Shown here piece after piece: positions 15,891-25,174 of a DNA stretch of 36,531 bases. Source of the stretch: JARRNJ01 sp037385045 (GTDB taxonomy: Bacteria; Pseudomonadota; Gammaproteobacteria; JASBUN01). The stretch lies in contig JARRNJ010000016.1 of NCBI GenBank assembly GCA_037385045.1, forward strand, positions 1-36,531. Direction: 5' to 3'. A program made the translations under genes and the position numbers. The notes beneath the pieces are model-generated. The model did not search any database, was not told the DNA's origin, and saw only the letters and a program-made list of their open reading frames with translations. How positions within the stretch are numbered: the stretch's first letter is position 1; each line of letters opens with the position of its first letter.

Positions 15891-16330
15891 GCCTGCGTCG
15901 GCCGGTTAGCAGTTGCTCGTTGCTTGTCGCTTGTCGCTGCATCCAGGTGCAGATCGTTGGCTCACCGTCGCCGCTCACTCTCAAACAATGCTTACCGTTG
16001 AATAACTACCCTTGCGGGTAGCCTCCCGCTCGTTCCTCGACGGCCGTTGCGCTCGTGCAGTCGCGCGCCGCGCCCAAGTTGTCGACCGTCACGTTGATCC
16101 GCGCGTCGAACGCCACATATGATTGGTGCCAGGTGAGCACCAAACGACGTACGACGAATCCGTTGACCGGCTGATGCAAACGCGGCGCTGTCGCTCACGC
16201 GCCGAACACGATGTGGCGGCACGCAGCGTGCAGCCACCGGATATCGGCCCACTGTCGAAACGGCAACCGCCCACCTGACGACCCAGCCCAGCCCGAGCCA
16301 CGAGCGGGAAAACGGGCACGGAGAACGAGA
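15891..16330. other. Intergenic leader region of the STAND regulator
   Basis: 440 bp without a gene. Near 15909-15940 there is a short TTGC/TCGTTGCTTGTCGCTTGTCGC slippage-type repeat. A promoter candidate lies at 16094-16123, giving a leader of about 200 bases before the regulator. An upstream extension of the regulator frame is open back to 16211 but reads as compositionally unlike protein-coding sequence. Confidence 0.5.
16094..16123 (+). promoter_or_regulatory. Candidate sigma-70 promoter for the STAND regulator
   Basis: TTGATC (16094-16099) and TATGAT (16118-16123) are 18 bp apart and match four and five of six consensus bases. This is one of the better hexamer pairs in the window. No operator is evident around it. 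Confidence 0.45.
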
Positions 16331-19300
16331 ATGCCGACACGGCGCGGGGATGCCGGCGGCGGGGAGACACCCATCGCCAAACTGGTGCGGCCGCAGCTCG
16401 GTCACGCCATTGACCGGCCGCGGCTGTTTTCGCGGCTGGACCAGGCACTGTCCCGCACGCTGACCTGGTTGACCGGCAATGCCGGCGCCGGCAAGACAAC
16501 CCTGGTCAGCACCTACGCCGCAGCCCGCGCCCGCCCCTGTCTGTGGTACCAGATCGACTTTCGCGACGGCGATCCCGGAACCTTCTTTTACTACCTCACC
16601 CTCGCGGCCCGGCAGTTGCTGCCCGATGTGCAGCTCGATCTTCCCACTCTCGGGCCCGAGGCGCTGCCGGCACTGGGCGACTTTGCCCACCACTACCTGG
16701 AACGGCTGTTCGCGTGCCTGCCGCGACAATGCCTGCTGGTGTTCGACAACTTCCAGGAAGCCGGCCGGGAGGCATTTCTGAACGACCTGCTGGGCGATGG
16801 GCTGGCCGCGGCACCACCCGGCATCAACACGGTGATCACCAGCCGTGACGGGCCGCCACCGAAAGTGGCCCACCTGCGCAGCATCGAGGCGGCCAGCGTG
16901 ATCGACGGCCGGGCGCTGGCGCTGACCGTCGACGAAGTGCGCCAGATCGCCCTCGCCCGCGGCATGCAGGACCTGTCAGAACAAACGCTGCAGCGCCTGC
17001 ATGCCCGGACCCAGGGTTGGGCCGCCGGGCTGACCCTGCTGCTGGAGCATGAACAGGATCCGTCGGCGCCGCCGACCGGCGGCGAAGGCGCGGTGTTCGA
17101 CTATTTCGCCACCGAGCTTCTGCAGCGTCACCCGCCCGCGGACCGCGACATTCTGTTGCGGCTGGCCGCGGTGCCGCGCATCACGCCCGCAGCGGCACGC
17201 GCCCTGTGTCCCGCCAGCGGCGCCGAGCGCCTGCTGCAGCAGCTCTGGCGCGACAACTTCTTCCTGGTGCGTCATGCCGACGACCAGTCCTACGAGTTCC
17301 ATCCCCTGTTGCGCGCCTATCTGCGCCAAACGGCGCGCCACCACATGGAGCCGGAACGCTACGGGGCGTCGCTGCGCCTCGCCGCCGGCATCCTGCGCAC
17401 CCAGAACCAGATCGAGGACGCCGTCGATCTGTGCATCGAAGCGCAGGACTGGCCGGAGGTCGCAGGCATCGTCATCGAGCAGGCGCCGGGGCTGCTGGCC
17501 CAGGGCCGGGTGCGTCAGCTGGATCACTGGATCACCTCGATACCCGAACCGCTGCGTTTTGCCACGCCTTGGCTCGACTACTGGTTCGGCGTCTGCCGGC
17601 TCGGCTTCGATCTGCATGGCGCACGGGCCGCTTTCGAGCGCGCCAACGCAGGCTTCCGGACTGCCGACGACGTTGCCGGGAGGTGCCTGGCGGCCGCCGG
17701 CGTGGTGGAAACCTACATCTACGAGTGGGGGGATTTCCGGCCGCTGGACCGTTGGATCGACGAAATCGACGCGCTCATGGACACCCACGCCCGGTTGTTG
17801 CCCGAACCCGCCCGGGCGCGGGTCACAGTCGCATTGTTCACCGCTTTCATGTACCGCCGCCCCGATCACGTGCAGCTGCAGAAGCTGGCGCAACAAGTAC
17901 ACCACATCATCGAGCGCCTGCCCGACGATCTGCTGCGCATCACCGCCGGCAGTCACCTGCTGCTGTATTACACCTGGTGGCGGGGAGAGCTGAGCAAGGG
18001 GGGCGCCCTGGTAGAGCTGCTGAACCCGTTGGCTCAATCCAAACGCGTGTCGCCGCTGCTGCAGATCGCCTGGCTGGCCATCGAGGCCACCCACACCTGG
18101 ATGGCGGGTGACACCGCCCACTGCATCGAAACCGCCGAGCGCGGCCTGGAGCTGGCCGAGCGCACCGGGATCCACCTGTGGGATTTCATGCTCCTGGCCC
18201 AGGCCGGCTGGGGCGCGCTGACGTCGGACAATCTTGTCCAGGCGCGCACCTACCTGAACCGAATGGGGGCGACGGCCCATCCGCAGCGGCTGCTGGACCT
18301 GTGCCACTACCGATATGAGTTATTTGTCGAGGCCATGCACCGCGGCGATGCAGCCGCCATGCACGACCACAGCAGCGCGGCATTGAAGCTTGCCCGCGAA
18401 GCGGGCGTGCCCTGGGCCGAGGGCATCGTGCTGTCGGGCTGCGCCCGGGCCCGGGCCGCCGCGGGGCAGCGCGCCGCGGCGGGCCGGCTGCTGGCACAGG
18501 CCGGGCGCATCGCCGAACGACTGGGCAGCGATACCATTGCCTATGGCGAGCTGTTGGCGCGCGTCGAGCTGGGGCTGCCTCGGGACGGGCGCACCCATGC
18601 CCTGCGCCGGCTGCTCGAGATCTCGCGCCGCTGCGGATTCATCAACTCCTCCTGGTGGCGTGCCAGCGCCATGGCCGACGTCTGTACCCAGGCGCTCGAA
18701 GCGGGCATCGAAACCGACTTCGTGCGCGAGCTGATCGAGCGCCGCGGCCTGCTGCCCGCGCCGCAACGCAACCCCAGCGGATGGCCGGTGCCGGTGCGCA
18801 TCGTGACTCTGGGCGGATTTCAGCTGCTGCGCCACGGCACCGCCGTGCACGTGCACGGCAAGACGCAGAAAAAGCCGTTGGACCTGCTCAAACTGCTGGG
18901 GGCGCTGGGCGGCGAACGCATACCGGAAGCGCAGCTGGCCGACGAGCTGTGGCCCGATGCCGAAGGCGACGCCCAACAGCAGGCGCTGGCCACCACCCTG
19001 CACCGCCTGCGCCGCCTGCTGGGAACCGACTGCATCTCCCGGCAGGCCGGGGAAATCGGGCTCGACGGACGTCGCTGCGACGTGGACCTGACCACGCTGC
19101 AGGCGGAACTGGGACATGTGACGCAGGCGTTGGAAAGCGGCTGCGACGACGAGGCCCTGGCGGCCTTCACGCGGGCCATGGCGGTTTACCGCGGACCCCT
19201 GCTGCCGGCCGACTCGCGCCTGCCGTCGGTGCTGCGGACCCGCGAACGGCTGCACGCGCGCCTGCTAAGGACCGTGCAGGCGCTCGGCGACGCGCTGCTG

Positions 19301-19528
19301 CGGCGGCAGCGCCTCGGTGACGCCGAAGCCGTGTTCGAGCACGGCCTGGAGATCGATGACCTGTGCGAAGCCTGCTACCGCGGCCTGATGGTCTGCCACC
19401 TGGGCCGCAACCGCCGGGCCGACGGCCTGGCGGTGTACCATCGCTGCCGCAAAACCCTGGGGGCGGTGCTGGGCGTGCGCCCGGCGCCTGATACCGAAGC
19501 GGTGCACCACCAGCTGCGGACCGGGTGA
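16331..19528 (+). CDS. STAND-type transcriptional regulator with winged-helix and BTAD domains
   Basis: A 1065-residue ATP-dependent activator. The N-terminal NTPase has Walker A GNAGAGKTT (49-57) and Walker B CLLVFDN (134-140), followed by the MalT-like winged segment (FHPLLRAYLR) and a long TPR superhelix (about 350-800) that in relatives binds the inducer. From about residue 822 (VRIVTLGGFQLL) there is an OmpR-type winged helix, with LADELWPDAEGD and LATTLHRLRRLLG as in SARP activators. A BTAD domain follows (about 920-1062). MalT itself ends in a LuxR helix-turn-helix; this C-terminal wHTH-BTAD arrangement is closer to AfsR/SARP hybrids, with domain order reversed. The ATG at 16331 has GGAG seven bases upstream. 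The eight-gene exported operon that follows, after a terminator-like hairpin, is its most likely target. Confidence 0.93.
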   Translation: MPTRRGDAGGGETPIAKLVRPQLGHAIDRPRLFSRLDQALSRTLTWLTGNAGAGKTTLVSTYAAARARPCLWYQIDFRDGDPGTFFYYLTLAARQLLPDVQLDLPTLGPEALPALGDFAHHYLERLFACLPRQCLLVFDNFQEAGREAFLNDLLGDGLAAAPPGINTVITSRDGPPPKVAHLRSIEAASVIDGRALALTVDEVRQIALARGMQDLSEQTLQRLHARTQGWAAGLTLLLEHEQDPSAPPTGGEGAVFDYFATELLQRHPPADRDILLRLAAVPRITPAAARALCPASGAERLLQQLWRDNFFLVRHADDQSYEFHPLLRAYLRQTARHHMEPERYGASLRLAAGILRTQNQIEDAVDLCIEAQDWPEVAGIVIEQAPGLLAQGRVRQLDHWITSIPEPLRFATPWLDYWFGVCRLGFDLHGARAAFERANAGFRTADDVAGRCLAAAGVVETYIYEWGDFRPLDRWIDEIDALMDTHARLLPEPARARVTVALFTAFMYRRPDHVQLQKLAQQVHHIIERLPDDLLRITAGSHLLLYYTWWRGELSKGGALVELLNPLAQSKRVSPLLQIAWLAIEATHTWMAGDTAHCIETAERGLELAERTGIHLWDFMLLAQAGWGALTSDNLVQARTYLNRMGATAHPQRLLDLCHYRYELFVEAMHRGDAAAMHDHSSAALKLAREAGVPWAEGIVLSGCARARAAAGQRAAAGRLLAQAGRIAERLGSDTIAYGELLARVELGLPRDGRTHALRRLLEISRRCGFINSSWWRASAMADVCTQALEAGIETDFVRELIERRGLLPAPQRNPSGWPVPVRIVTLGGFQLLRHGTAVHVHGKTQKKPLDLLKLLGALGGERIPEAQLADELWPDAEGDAQQQALATTLHRLRRLLGTDCISRQAGEIGLDGRRCDVDLTTLQAELGHVTQALESGCDDEALAAFTRAMAVYRGPLLPADSRLPSVLRTRERLHARLLRTVQALGDALLRRQRLGDAEAVFEHGLEIDDLCEACYRGLMVCHLGRNRRADGLAVYHRCRKTLGAVLGVRPAPDTEAVHHQLRTG

Positions 19529-19629
19529 GCCACCCACACGCCCCATCTGTACCCGATCTGTAAAGCCCTTCCTGCTATTTTTCCGGGGAAAAGACAACCG
19601 CGGTGTCTGTGCGGAATGTACCGGCGGGG

Positions 19630-19648
19630 GCCGGTGCCGGCTTTTTTT
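19630..19648 (+). terminator. Rho-independent terminator candidate after the regulator
   Basis: GCCGGTGCCGGC (19630-19641) is self-complementary and is followed by seven T residues (19642-19648). CCGGCGGGGGCCGG just before it can form a competing hairpin. It lies 102 bp after the regulator stop codon and 73 bp before the next start, so it should separate the regulator transcript from the operon. Confidence 0.55.
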
Positions 19649-19673
19649 CAACAACTTAGCCCAGAAGCCGCTA

Positions 19674-19693
19674 GACACCCGACACCCTATAAC
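19674..19693 (+). promoter_or_regulatory. Promoter with tandem GACACCC heptamers, start of exported operon
   Basis: The heptamer GACACCC occurs twice back to back (19674-19680 and 19681-19687) and directly abuts a good minus-10 hexamer, TATAAC (19688-19693). There is no consensus minus-35 (AAGCCG at 17 bp). A weak minus-35 with a heptameric direct repeat is the layout expected of a SARP/OmpR-type activator site, although those usually have 11-bp periods. That the upstream regulator binds here is inference. Confidence 0.4.
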
Positions 19694-19720
19694 GAAGTCC
19701 AGCGATCAGGGAGGTCGCCA

Positions 19721-21790
19721 TTGTTGGCAAGCCAGTGCCACATTTCCGGCACCGCCGCCGCGCGGGCCTTGCCCGGCACAATCCTGGGCACCGCCCGGGC
19801 GCTGCGACACGCCGCCCTGTGGCTGTTGCTGATGCTGGCGCCGGCGCTGTCCGCCGCCGGTCCTTCGGCCCTGCAACTGGAACCGCCCGCGGGCGGCAGG
19901 CACTTTCGCCAGCCGGACACCACCCTGCGCATCCACGTACCGTCCGGACTGCCGGTGCAGGTCCTCAGCCAGCTGCACCTGGAGCTGGATCAGATTGACG
20001 TCACCGCTCTGGTGAGCCGCGAGGGCGAGTACGCAGTGTACAAACCGCCCCGGCCGCTGGCCTACGGCACGCACACCCTGCGCATCGTGCAGATCACCGA
20101 CGACGGCCGTGAGATCGAGCGCGGACACTGGAAATTCGAGGTGCGCCAGTCGGCGGCATTTCGCCGGCTGTCCGGCTCCGCCGACATCAGCGCCAACCTC
20201 TCCTACCGCATCGCCGGCAGCGACCTGCCGTCGTCCAAGCCCGGCGAGCTGCAGGCGCAGGGGGCGGCCCGGATGCGCGGTACCGCGGTCGGCAATGTCT
20301 GGACCGCCAAGGCCAAGGCCGACCTGCTCTACGACACCCAGACCGCCAACGGTCCGCCGCTGCAATTGGGCGAGTACCTGCTCAGCGCCGACCGCGACCA
20401 TCTGGGCGCCGCCCTGGGCAGCCAGACCATCCGGCAGGACAGCCTGCTGCTGCAGAACTTCCATCGCCGCGGCATCACCGGCCACGTCAGCAGCGCCGAC
20501 GACAGCCTGCGCGCCACCGGGCTGCTGATGCAATCCCGCGAGTCGCCGGATTCGGCCAATCCTTTCGGCGTATCGAAGCCGGACCAACGCATGGGCGGCG
20601 TGGTCCTGGAAGACCGTCCGCTGCGCGACCGCGACGCCCTCTACCTCGCCATGACCGCGCTCAGCGGCCGCTACGATCCCCAGTCCCAGGGCAGCTCCGT
20701 GGTCACGCCGCCCGGCAACGGCCTGCCCTCGACGGTGGCCCGGGGCAGCGCCTGGGGACTGGTGGTCGGCTCGCAGCTGCTGCAGCATCGCCTGACCCTG
20801 CACGCCGAAGCCGACCACAGCCGCTACGACGTCGACGGCAGCGGCAGCCTGCCCCAGGACAGCGACAACGCCTGGAGCACGCGCATCGACTGGCGCACCC
20901 GCACCGGCGGCGCACAGCCGCTGATCTGGGGTGTGGGCGTGCTGCGCAGCCGCATCGGGACCTATTTTCACACGGTATCCAACCCCGGACTGACGCCGGA
21001 CCAGGACTTGCTGCGCGGTTATGGTTCGCTGCAGTGGCGCAGTTGGTCGCTGCAGGTTTCCGGCAGCAATACCACCGACAACGTTAAAAAGATCGACATC
21101 CTGCCCACCGATCGCACCCGCGAGCAGACCGCGCAGCTGGGCTGGACGCCCACCATGAATACGACGGCGACGCCGTGGCTGGGCGCGCCGTCGGTCAATC
21201 TGCAGTACGACCGCGTCGACCAGCGGCCGAAACGGGTGCCGGCGGGCTACCTGGGCACCCCCGCCAACCAACGCTCTACCAGCACCGGCGTCAGTGCCAA
21301 CTTCGCCCACACCACCTGGAGCTGGGGCCTGAACTACAACCGCGACCGCTTCAAGGACCGCACCGGACAATCGCCCGAAACGGTCACCGACGCCTACGGG
21401 GTGCAGCTCAGCGCCGTGGTGCGCAACCGCTACACGATCACGCCCTACGTCGCCTATCAGCGCACCCGCAACCTGGCCACCAACGAATCCAGCCACAACA
21501 CCGCCGCCAACCTGAACGTCGATGCGCAGTTGACCGATCGCCTGCGCGGCGGATTGAACTACAGCCGCAACAACAGCCACGACGTGGCCAGCGCCCAGGA
21601 CCAGACCGACTGGACCACGGACGTGCACCTGGTGTGGAACTGGATCCAGCCGCGCGCCAACCATCCGGGGTTTGACCTGGGAATGAGCGTCATGTATCAC
21701 GCACTGAACGACCAGCTCAACGACAGCAACAATTACGGCCGCTGGCAGGCCTTCGCCACCCTGGCCATGACCCTGCCGCTCAGGAAATAA
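19721..21790 (+). CDS. Outer-membrane beta-barrel protein with N-terminal Ig-like region
   Basis: A 689-residue exported protein. A long signal sequence has its hydrophobic core at WLLLMLAPALSAA (about 34-46). A beta-sandwich-like stretch (about 50-150) with paired strands such as RPLAYGTHTLRIVQI is of the kind that presents Ig or CARDB-like folds. The remaining 520 residues alternate polar and hydrophobic residues with aromatic belts (for example SLQWRSWSLQVSGSN, TWSWGLNYNRDRF, RNRYTITPYVAYQRT), as in an outer-membrane barrel of many strands. It ends TLPLRK, not in the phenylalanine typical of Bam substrates. The TTG start is supported by GGGAGG six bases upstream; a second TTG follows at once. 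It is the first gene of the operon and a plausible export pore or anchor for the secreted partners downstream. Confidence 0.8.
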   Translation: MLASQCHISGTAAARALPGTILGTARALRHAALWLLLMLAPALSAAGPSALQLEPPAGGRHFRQPDTTLRIHVPSGLPVQVLSQLHLELDQIDVTALVSREGEYAVYKPPRPLAYGTHTLRIVQITDDGREIERGHWKFEVRQSAAFRRLSGSADISANLSYRIAGSDLPSSKPGELQAQGAARMRGTAVGNVWTAKAKADLLYDTQTANGPPLQLGEYLLSADRDHLGAALGSQTIRQDSLLLQNFHRRGITGHVSSADDSLRATGLLMQSRESPDSANPFGVSKPDQRMGGVVLEDRPLRDRDALYLAMTALSGRYDPQSQGSSVVTPPGNGLPSTVARGSAWGLVVGSQLLQHRLTLHAEADHSRYDVDGSGSLPQDSDNAWSTRIDWRTRTGGAQPLIWGVGVLRSRIGTYFHTVSNPGLTPDQDLLRGYGSLQWRSWSLQVSGSNTTDNVKKIDILPTDRTREQTAQLGWTPTMNTTATPWLGAPSVNLQYDRVDQRPKRVPAGYLGTPANQRSTSTGVSANFAHTTWSWGLNYNRDRFKDRTGQSPETVTDAYGVQLSAVVRNRYTITPYVAYQRTRNLATNESSHNTAANLNVDAQLTDRLRGGLNYSRNNSHDVASAQDQTDWTTDVHLVWNWIQPRANHPGFDLGMSVMYHALNDQLNDSNNYGRWQAFATLAMTLPLRK

Positions 21791-21801
21791 GAGGGAACGA
21801 C

Positions 21802-22959
21802 ATGCGCCTTGATCGGCTGTTATGGATCCTGTGTCTGGCGCTGCTGGCGCTGCAGCCGGCGGAGGCCACAATCCTCAGTTTTTCGGTCACCGCCAGCCCG
21901 AACACCGTAACGCTGGTACGAACCAGCCCGGTGAACGTGCTCTGGACCATCACCGGCACGCCCACGCCGCTTGGCGCCGGGCCGCCCTGCGTCGTCGGCG
22001 CCACCTACTCCATCACCTCCAGCCAGGCGCAGTACACCAACGACGACGGCTCTATCATTCTGGGTACGCGCACGGCGACGGTGTCCGGCAGCACGCGCAT
22101 CAGCGCCTGTCCGAACCAGACCGTGCGCATCCGGGAATTCGTCCCGGTTCCGGCGGCTATCGTGCGCCGCGCCGTGGACCTCGGCTTGAGCCGTATCCAG
22201 TACCGACGCACCTTCAACGATGGCTCCACCACCTCGACCTGGAGTGTGGCCCTCAACATCGCCGGCAGCGAAGGCGGCGGTGCGCTGGGTATCACCCGCA
22301 TTGCGCTGCGCTTCGACGACGGCGCCGCCACCCGCATCGTCGAACGCGGCGCCAAACTCGGCGCCGTCGCCGAAGTGAACTTCAGCGGCAGCGGCGAGCT
22401 GCGCGCGGTGTGGGAAATCGCCCGCCCGCCCAGCACCCAGGGCGTGGCATCGTACACGCCCCTGCGGCTGGTGACCCGCTTCCTGGCCAGCGGCGGTCGG
22501 GCTTACCTGCCCGCGCCCGCGCTGCCCACCCAAATGGCCGGGCAATACCTGCTGCGCCTGCGGGTGCTGGCACCGGACCAGGGCATCGGCACGCCCATGC
22601 TGCGCTACGTGGTGGTGGAGAAGCCGCTGGAATCCAAGCCGCCGCCGGCGGTGCTGCAGCTGGACCAACCGCAGGCGGAAGCGAAGCTGAGCGCCGATAC
22701 CTGGTTCGCCTGGCAGGCGGTGCCCGGCGCCCGCGCCTATCAGCTGGAGATCTACGGCGCCGCCCCGGCGGCCACCCACCGACCCCAGGCGCCGGTGTCC
22801 GGCATTCTGGTGCGCGACGTGCAGACCCGCACCCAGTTGTCGCAGCTGGCACGTGCCCACCTGGTCTCGGGCCAACGCTATCACTGGCGGGTGATCGCCA
22901 TCGGCGACAAGGGCCAGATCCTGGCGCAGAGCGCGACCCGGGTGCTGGTGGTTCCGTGA
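21802..22959 (+). CDS. Secreted Ig/FN3-like protein of unknown function
   Basis: A 385-residue protein with a clear signal peptide (1-22, ending PAEA) and no other membrane segment. The sequence is beta-rich throughout. The N-terminal part (about 25-120) contains NTVTLVRTSPVNVLWTITG and a single cysteine pair candidate (PPCVVG and SACPNQ). The last 100 residues read like a fibronectin type III-like domain: WFAWQAVPGARAYQLEIYG, then HLVSGQRYHWRVIAIG. I do not recognise the family. The start has GAGGG six bases upstream and lies 11 bp after the barrel gene, so the two are co-transcribed. A structural or adaptor role at the cell surface is inferred from export and operon context only. Confidence 0.8.
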   Translation: MRLDRLLWILCLALLALQPAEATILSFSVTASPNTVTLVRTSPVNVLWTITGTPTPLGAGPPCVVGATYSITSSQAQYTNDDGSIILGTRTATVSGSTRISACPNQTVRIREFVPVPAAIVRRAVDLGLSRIQYRRTFNDGSTTSTWSVALNIAGSEGGGALGITRIALRFDDGAATRIVERGAKLGAVAEVNFSGSGELRAVWEIARPPSTQGVASYTPLRLVTRFLASGGRAYLPAPALPTQMAGQYLLRLRVLAPDQGIGTPMLRYVVVEKPLESKPPPAVLQLDQPQAEAKLSADTWFAWQAVPGARAYQLEIYGAAPAATHRPQAPVSGILVRDVQTRTQLSQLARAHLVSGQRYHWRVIAIGDKGQILAQSATRVLVVP

Positions 22960-23044
22960 CCTGAAGGGTGACGCGCCGACATGATGGCCCGGAGCCTTCG
23001 GCGCCGGGGCCTTGGGCACCGTAACCAAAAGGAGGACGCCGACC

Positions 23045-24652
23045 ATGGGACCCGAGCCTTTCGCGCGCGCGCTGACCAAACGCCTGCAGTGCGTCGTCCG
23101 CCGCCTGCCGGCGCTGGCGGCGCTGGCACCGGCCCTGGCCATGGCCGGTTTCGTCGGCGCCGGCACCGGAGCACCGCAGGTGCAGGGACCGAGCCAGATC
23201 CTTTCCTCCCAGCCCCTGGTGTTGACCTTTCACTACTACGCCGGCGGTTCCGGCACGCCGTCCTACACCAGGTATTCGTGGCAGTACTGGTACTGCACAC
23301 CGGGCCACGACGGTGCGCCCTCCAATACCAACGTCGACGAAACGCCGTTCCCGGGGCACGGGTGCACCTCCCAGGTGCTGAAAAACCGATCCCTGGACCC
23401 CAACGGCGCGGTGCAGACCATCACCCCGGCGCAGCATTTCGACGCCGGCACCGTGTATGCGCGGGCGCGGCTGTCGTCGCCGCAGCACGGCAACGGGCCC
23501 TGGGGACCCTGGCACCGCACCGCGGTGCAGGCGGTGGCGAAGAATGCGCGGTTCGCCAAACCGGTGTTCAGCCTGCCCCACGAAGGCGCGCAATTCGTCG
23601 GCAAGGACGTTACGCTGGCGCTGCAGTCCGGGACCAAGCGCCAGGACAGCGACAATTGGCAATATCAGCTGCAATGGCAGCGCGCCAAGGTGGTCACCCG
23701 ATTCAACGACGACTATGTGCGCAGCCACACCCCGGCCGGGCAGATCCCGCAGACCGACTGGCCGGGTCCGCGCGCGGCCTGGAACGGGCCCGGCCGGCCC
23801 ACCACCGTGGGCGGCTTCCCGGGACAGACGTTCGCCTATCTCAAGTTCAATGTCGCCAGGCCGCGCAGCCACACCTTCGGCTACCGGTACTGGGTGCGTG
23901 CGCGGGAACACGACCTGCCGACCGACACCTCCAGCCCCTGGTCGGGCTGGCTCAGTTTCGTGGTTCAGGAAAAGCCCGGCGCCAAGCTGCCCAAGTCCAC
24001 TGCCGGCACGCCGCGCACCCGGCGGCAACAGCGGCCGACTCGCGGCAGGGTTCAGACGCAAGTGGCGCTGCAGGGATTGAAACCGCCGTTGATCACCGCG
24101 CCCACCGGCGGACAGGTGTTCCACAGCGGCAAGATCGTCATCCGCATCGCCCTGCCCAAGCATACGGACCGCTCCAAATGGCAATGCTGTGATTACCAGA
24201 TCGACCGGGCCCGCGTCATCACCAAGGAAAACAACGCCTACGTCAAGAACCACACGCCGCCGGGGTCCGTGATGCAGAGCGACTTTCCCTCGCCGCGCGC
24301 GCGCCTGGACGAGGACGATCCTTTGGCGCCCGAGTCGGCATCGTCCGGCCCCTGGACCTGGAGCTGGTCCGTAAGCCAGTACCGCCCCCACAGCCACAAG
24401 TTCGGCTACCGCTACTGGGTGCGGGTGCGCGAGCACTACCTGCCGGCCAAGGCCCCCGGCCCCTGGTCGGCATGGCGCAGCTTCATCGTCCAGGAGCCGC
24501 TCACCTACACCGTGCTGCCGAGGGCGGGGGGCGCGCTGCCGGGGGCGAGCCAGAACCAGCAGCACTCGGGGCAGAAACAGCGCCGGCAACTGGCGCCCAA
24601 CTCACCGACGCGTCGGCTGAGCCTGCCGATGCAGCAGCCGCTCAATCGCTGA
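23045..24652 (+). CDS. Secreted protein with two copies of a tryptophan-rich module
   Basis: A 535-residue exported protein, not recognised. A signal peptide (about 1-36, ending ALAMA) follows the ATG at 23045, which has AAGGAGG nine bases upstream; an in-frame ATG 33 bases earlier lacks this. Two related modules lie at about 173-310 and 347-485. Each contains a YQxxxxRAxVxTxxNxxYVxxHTPxG stretch and ends with FGYRYWVRxREHxLP, then PWSxWxSFxVQE. A linker rich in Arg and Gln separates them. An N-terminal third (about 37-165) has its own YSWQYWYC and WGPWHRTAVQA patterns and may be a more distant third copy. The C-terminal 35 residues are Gln/Arg-rich and probably disordered. It lies 85 bp after the previous gene, the second widest gap in the operon. 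Confidence 0.78.
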   Translation: MGPEPFARALTKRLQCVVRRLPALAALAPALAMAGFVGAGTGAPQVQGPSQILSSQPLVLTFHYYAGGSGTPSYTRYSWQYWYCTPGHDGAPSNTNVDETPFPGHGCTSQVLKNRSLDPNGAVQTITPAQHFDAGTVYARARLSSPQHGNGPWGPWHRTAVQAVAKNARFAKPVFSLPHEGAQFVGKDVTLALQSGTKRQDSDNWQYQLQWQRAKVVTRFNDDYVRSHTPAGQIPQTDWPGPRAAWNGPGRPTTVGGFPGQTFAYLKFNVARPRSHTFGYRYWVRAREHDLPTDTSSPWSGWLSFVVQEKPGAKLPKSTAGTPRTRRQQRPTRGRVQTQVALQGLKPPLITAPTGGQVFHSGKIVIRIALPKHTDRSKWQCCDYQIDRARVITKENNAYVKNHTPPGSVMQSDFPSPRARLDEDDPLAPESASSGPWTWSWSVSQYRPHSHKFGYRYWVRVREHYLPAKAPGPWSAWRSFIVQEPLTYTVLPRAGGALPGASQNQQHSGQKQRRQLAPNSPTRRLSLPMQQPLNR

Positions 24653-24667
24653 CCGGAGGAGCCCGGC

Positions 24668-25174
24668 ATGAAACGCCACCGCGGCACCCGCAACCGGCAC
24701 GGCCTGCTGACGGCCGTCGGCCCGCTATTGTGCCTGGCCGCTGCCTGCTCCAAAGCACCCTCCGCGGCAACCGAGCAGACCCACGTCGATCCGTGCGGCG
24801 GCCTCAAATCGGCGGCAGCGGCAGCCATTCTCAACATCCCCGTCGGCGACGTGCAGGGGCCGCAGACCAGCACCGTTTTCAGTTGCCTCTACCGCTCCAA
24901 GTCCCATCCGTTCATGACCCTGACCTTCAATGTCTACGCGGAGGCTTCGGACGCCGCGGCGCAGCGGGCCCTGGACAACGACAAACAGGGCCTGGCGGTG
25001 CTGTCGCCGATCACGCCCCTGGCCCGGCTGGGTGACGAGGCCTACCGGGCCCCCGATCCCCGCGTGCGGCGGCTGCTGATGCGCAAGGGGCGCGTCTGGA
25101 TCGACATCGTCACGCCGGGAGACCAGGCGTCACAACAACGCATCGCCCGCATCGTGCTGGAGCACCTGCCATGA
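24668..25174 (+). CDS. DUF3558-like lipoprotein, first of two
   Basis: A 168-residue predicted lipoprotein. Its signal peptide ends in the lipobox LAAAC, giving an acylated cysteine at 27. The mature part begins VDPCGGLKSAAAAAILNIPVGDVQ and continues to SCLYRSK, the DPC...C arrangement of DUF3558-like lipoproteins. It ends with KGRVWIDIVT. GGAGG lies eight bases before the ATG. The residue after the cysteine is serine, compatible with outer-membrane sorting by Lol. It has the same plan as the lipoprotein at the end of this operon (34050-34625), so the two are probably paralogues. The next gene overlaps it by four bases (ATGA). Function unknown. Confidence 0.82.
   Translation: MKRHRGTRNRHGLLTAVGPLLCLAAACSKAPSAATEQTHVDPCGGLKSAAAAAILNIPVGDVQGPQTSTVFSCLYRSKSHPFMTLTFNVYAEASDAAAQRALDNDKQGLAVLSPITPLARLGDEAYRAPDPRVRRLLMRKGRVWIDIVTPGDQASQQRIARIVLEHLP

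Noticed and set aside
19706..21871. Minus-strand frame of about 720 codons opposite the beta-barrel gene
   Set aside because: Compositional shadow; the plus-strand frame has a signal peptide, ribosome-binding site and barrel pattern.
22382..24589. Minus-strand frame of about 735 codons opposite the Ig-like and twin-module genes
   Set aside because: Spans two plus-strand genes and the gap between them, with no domain.
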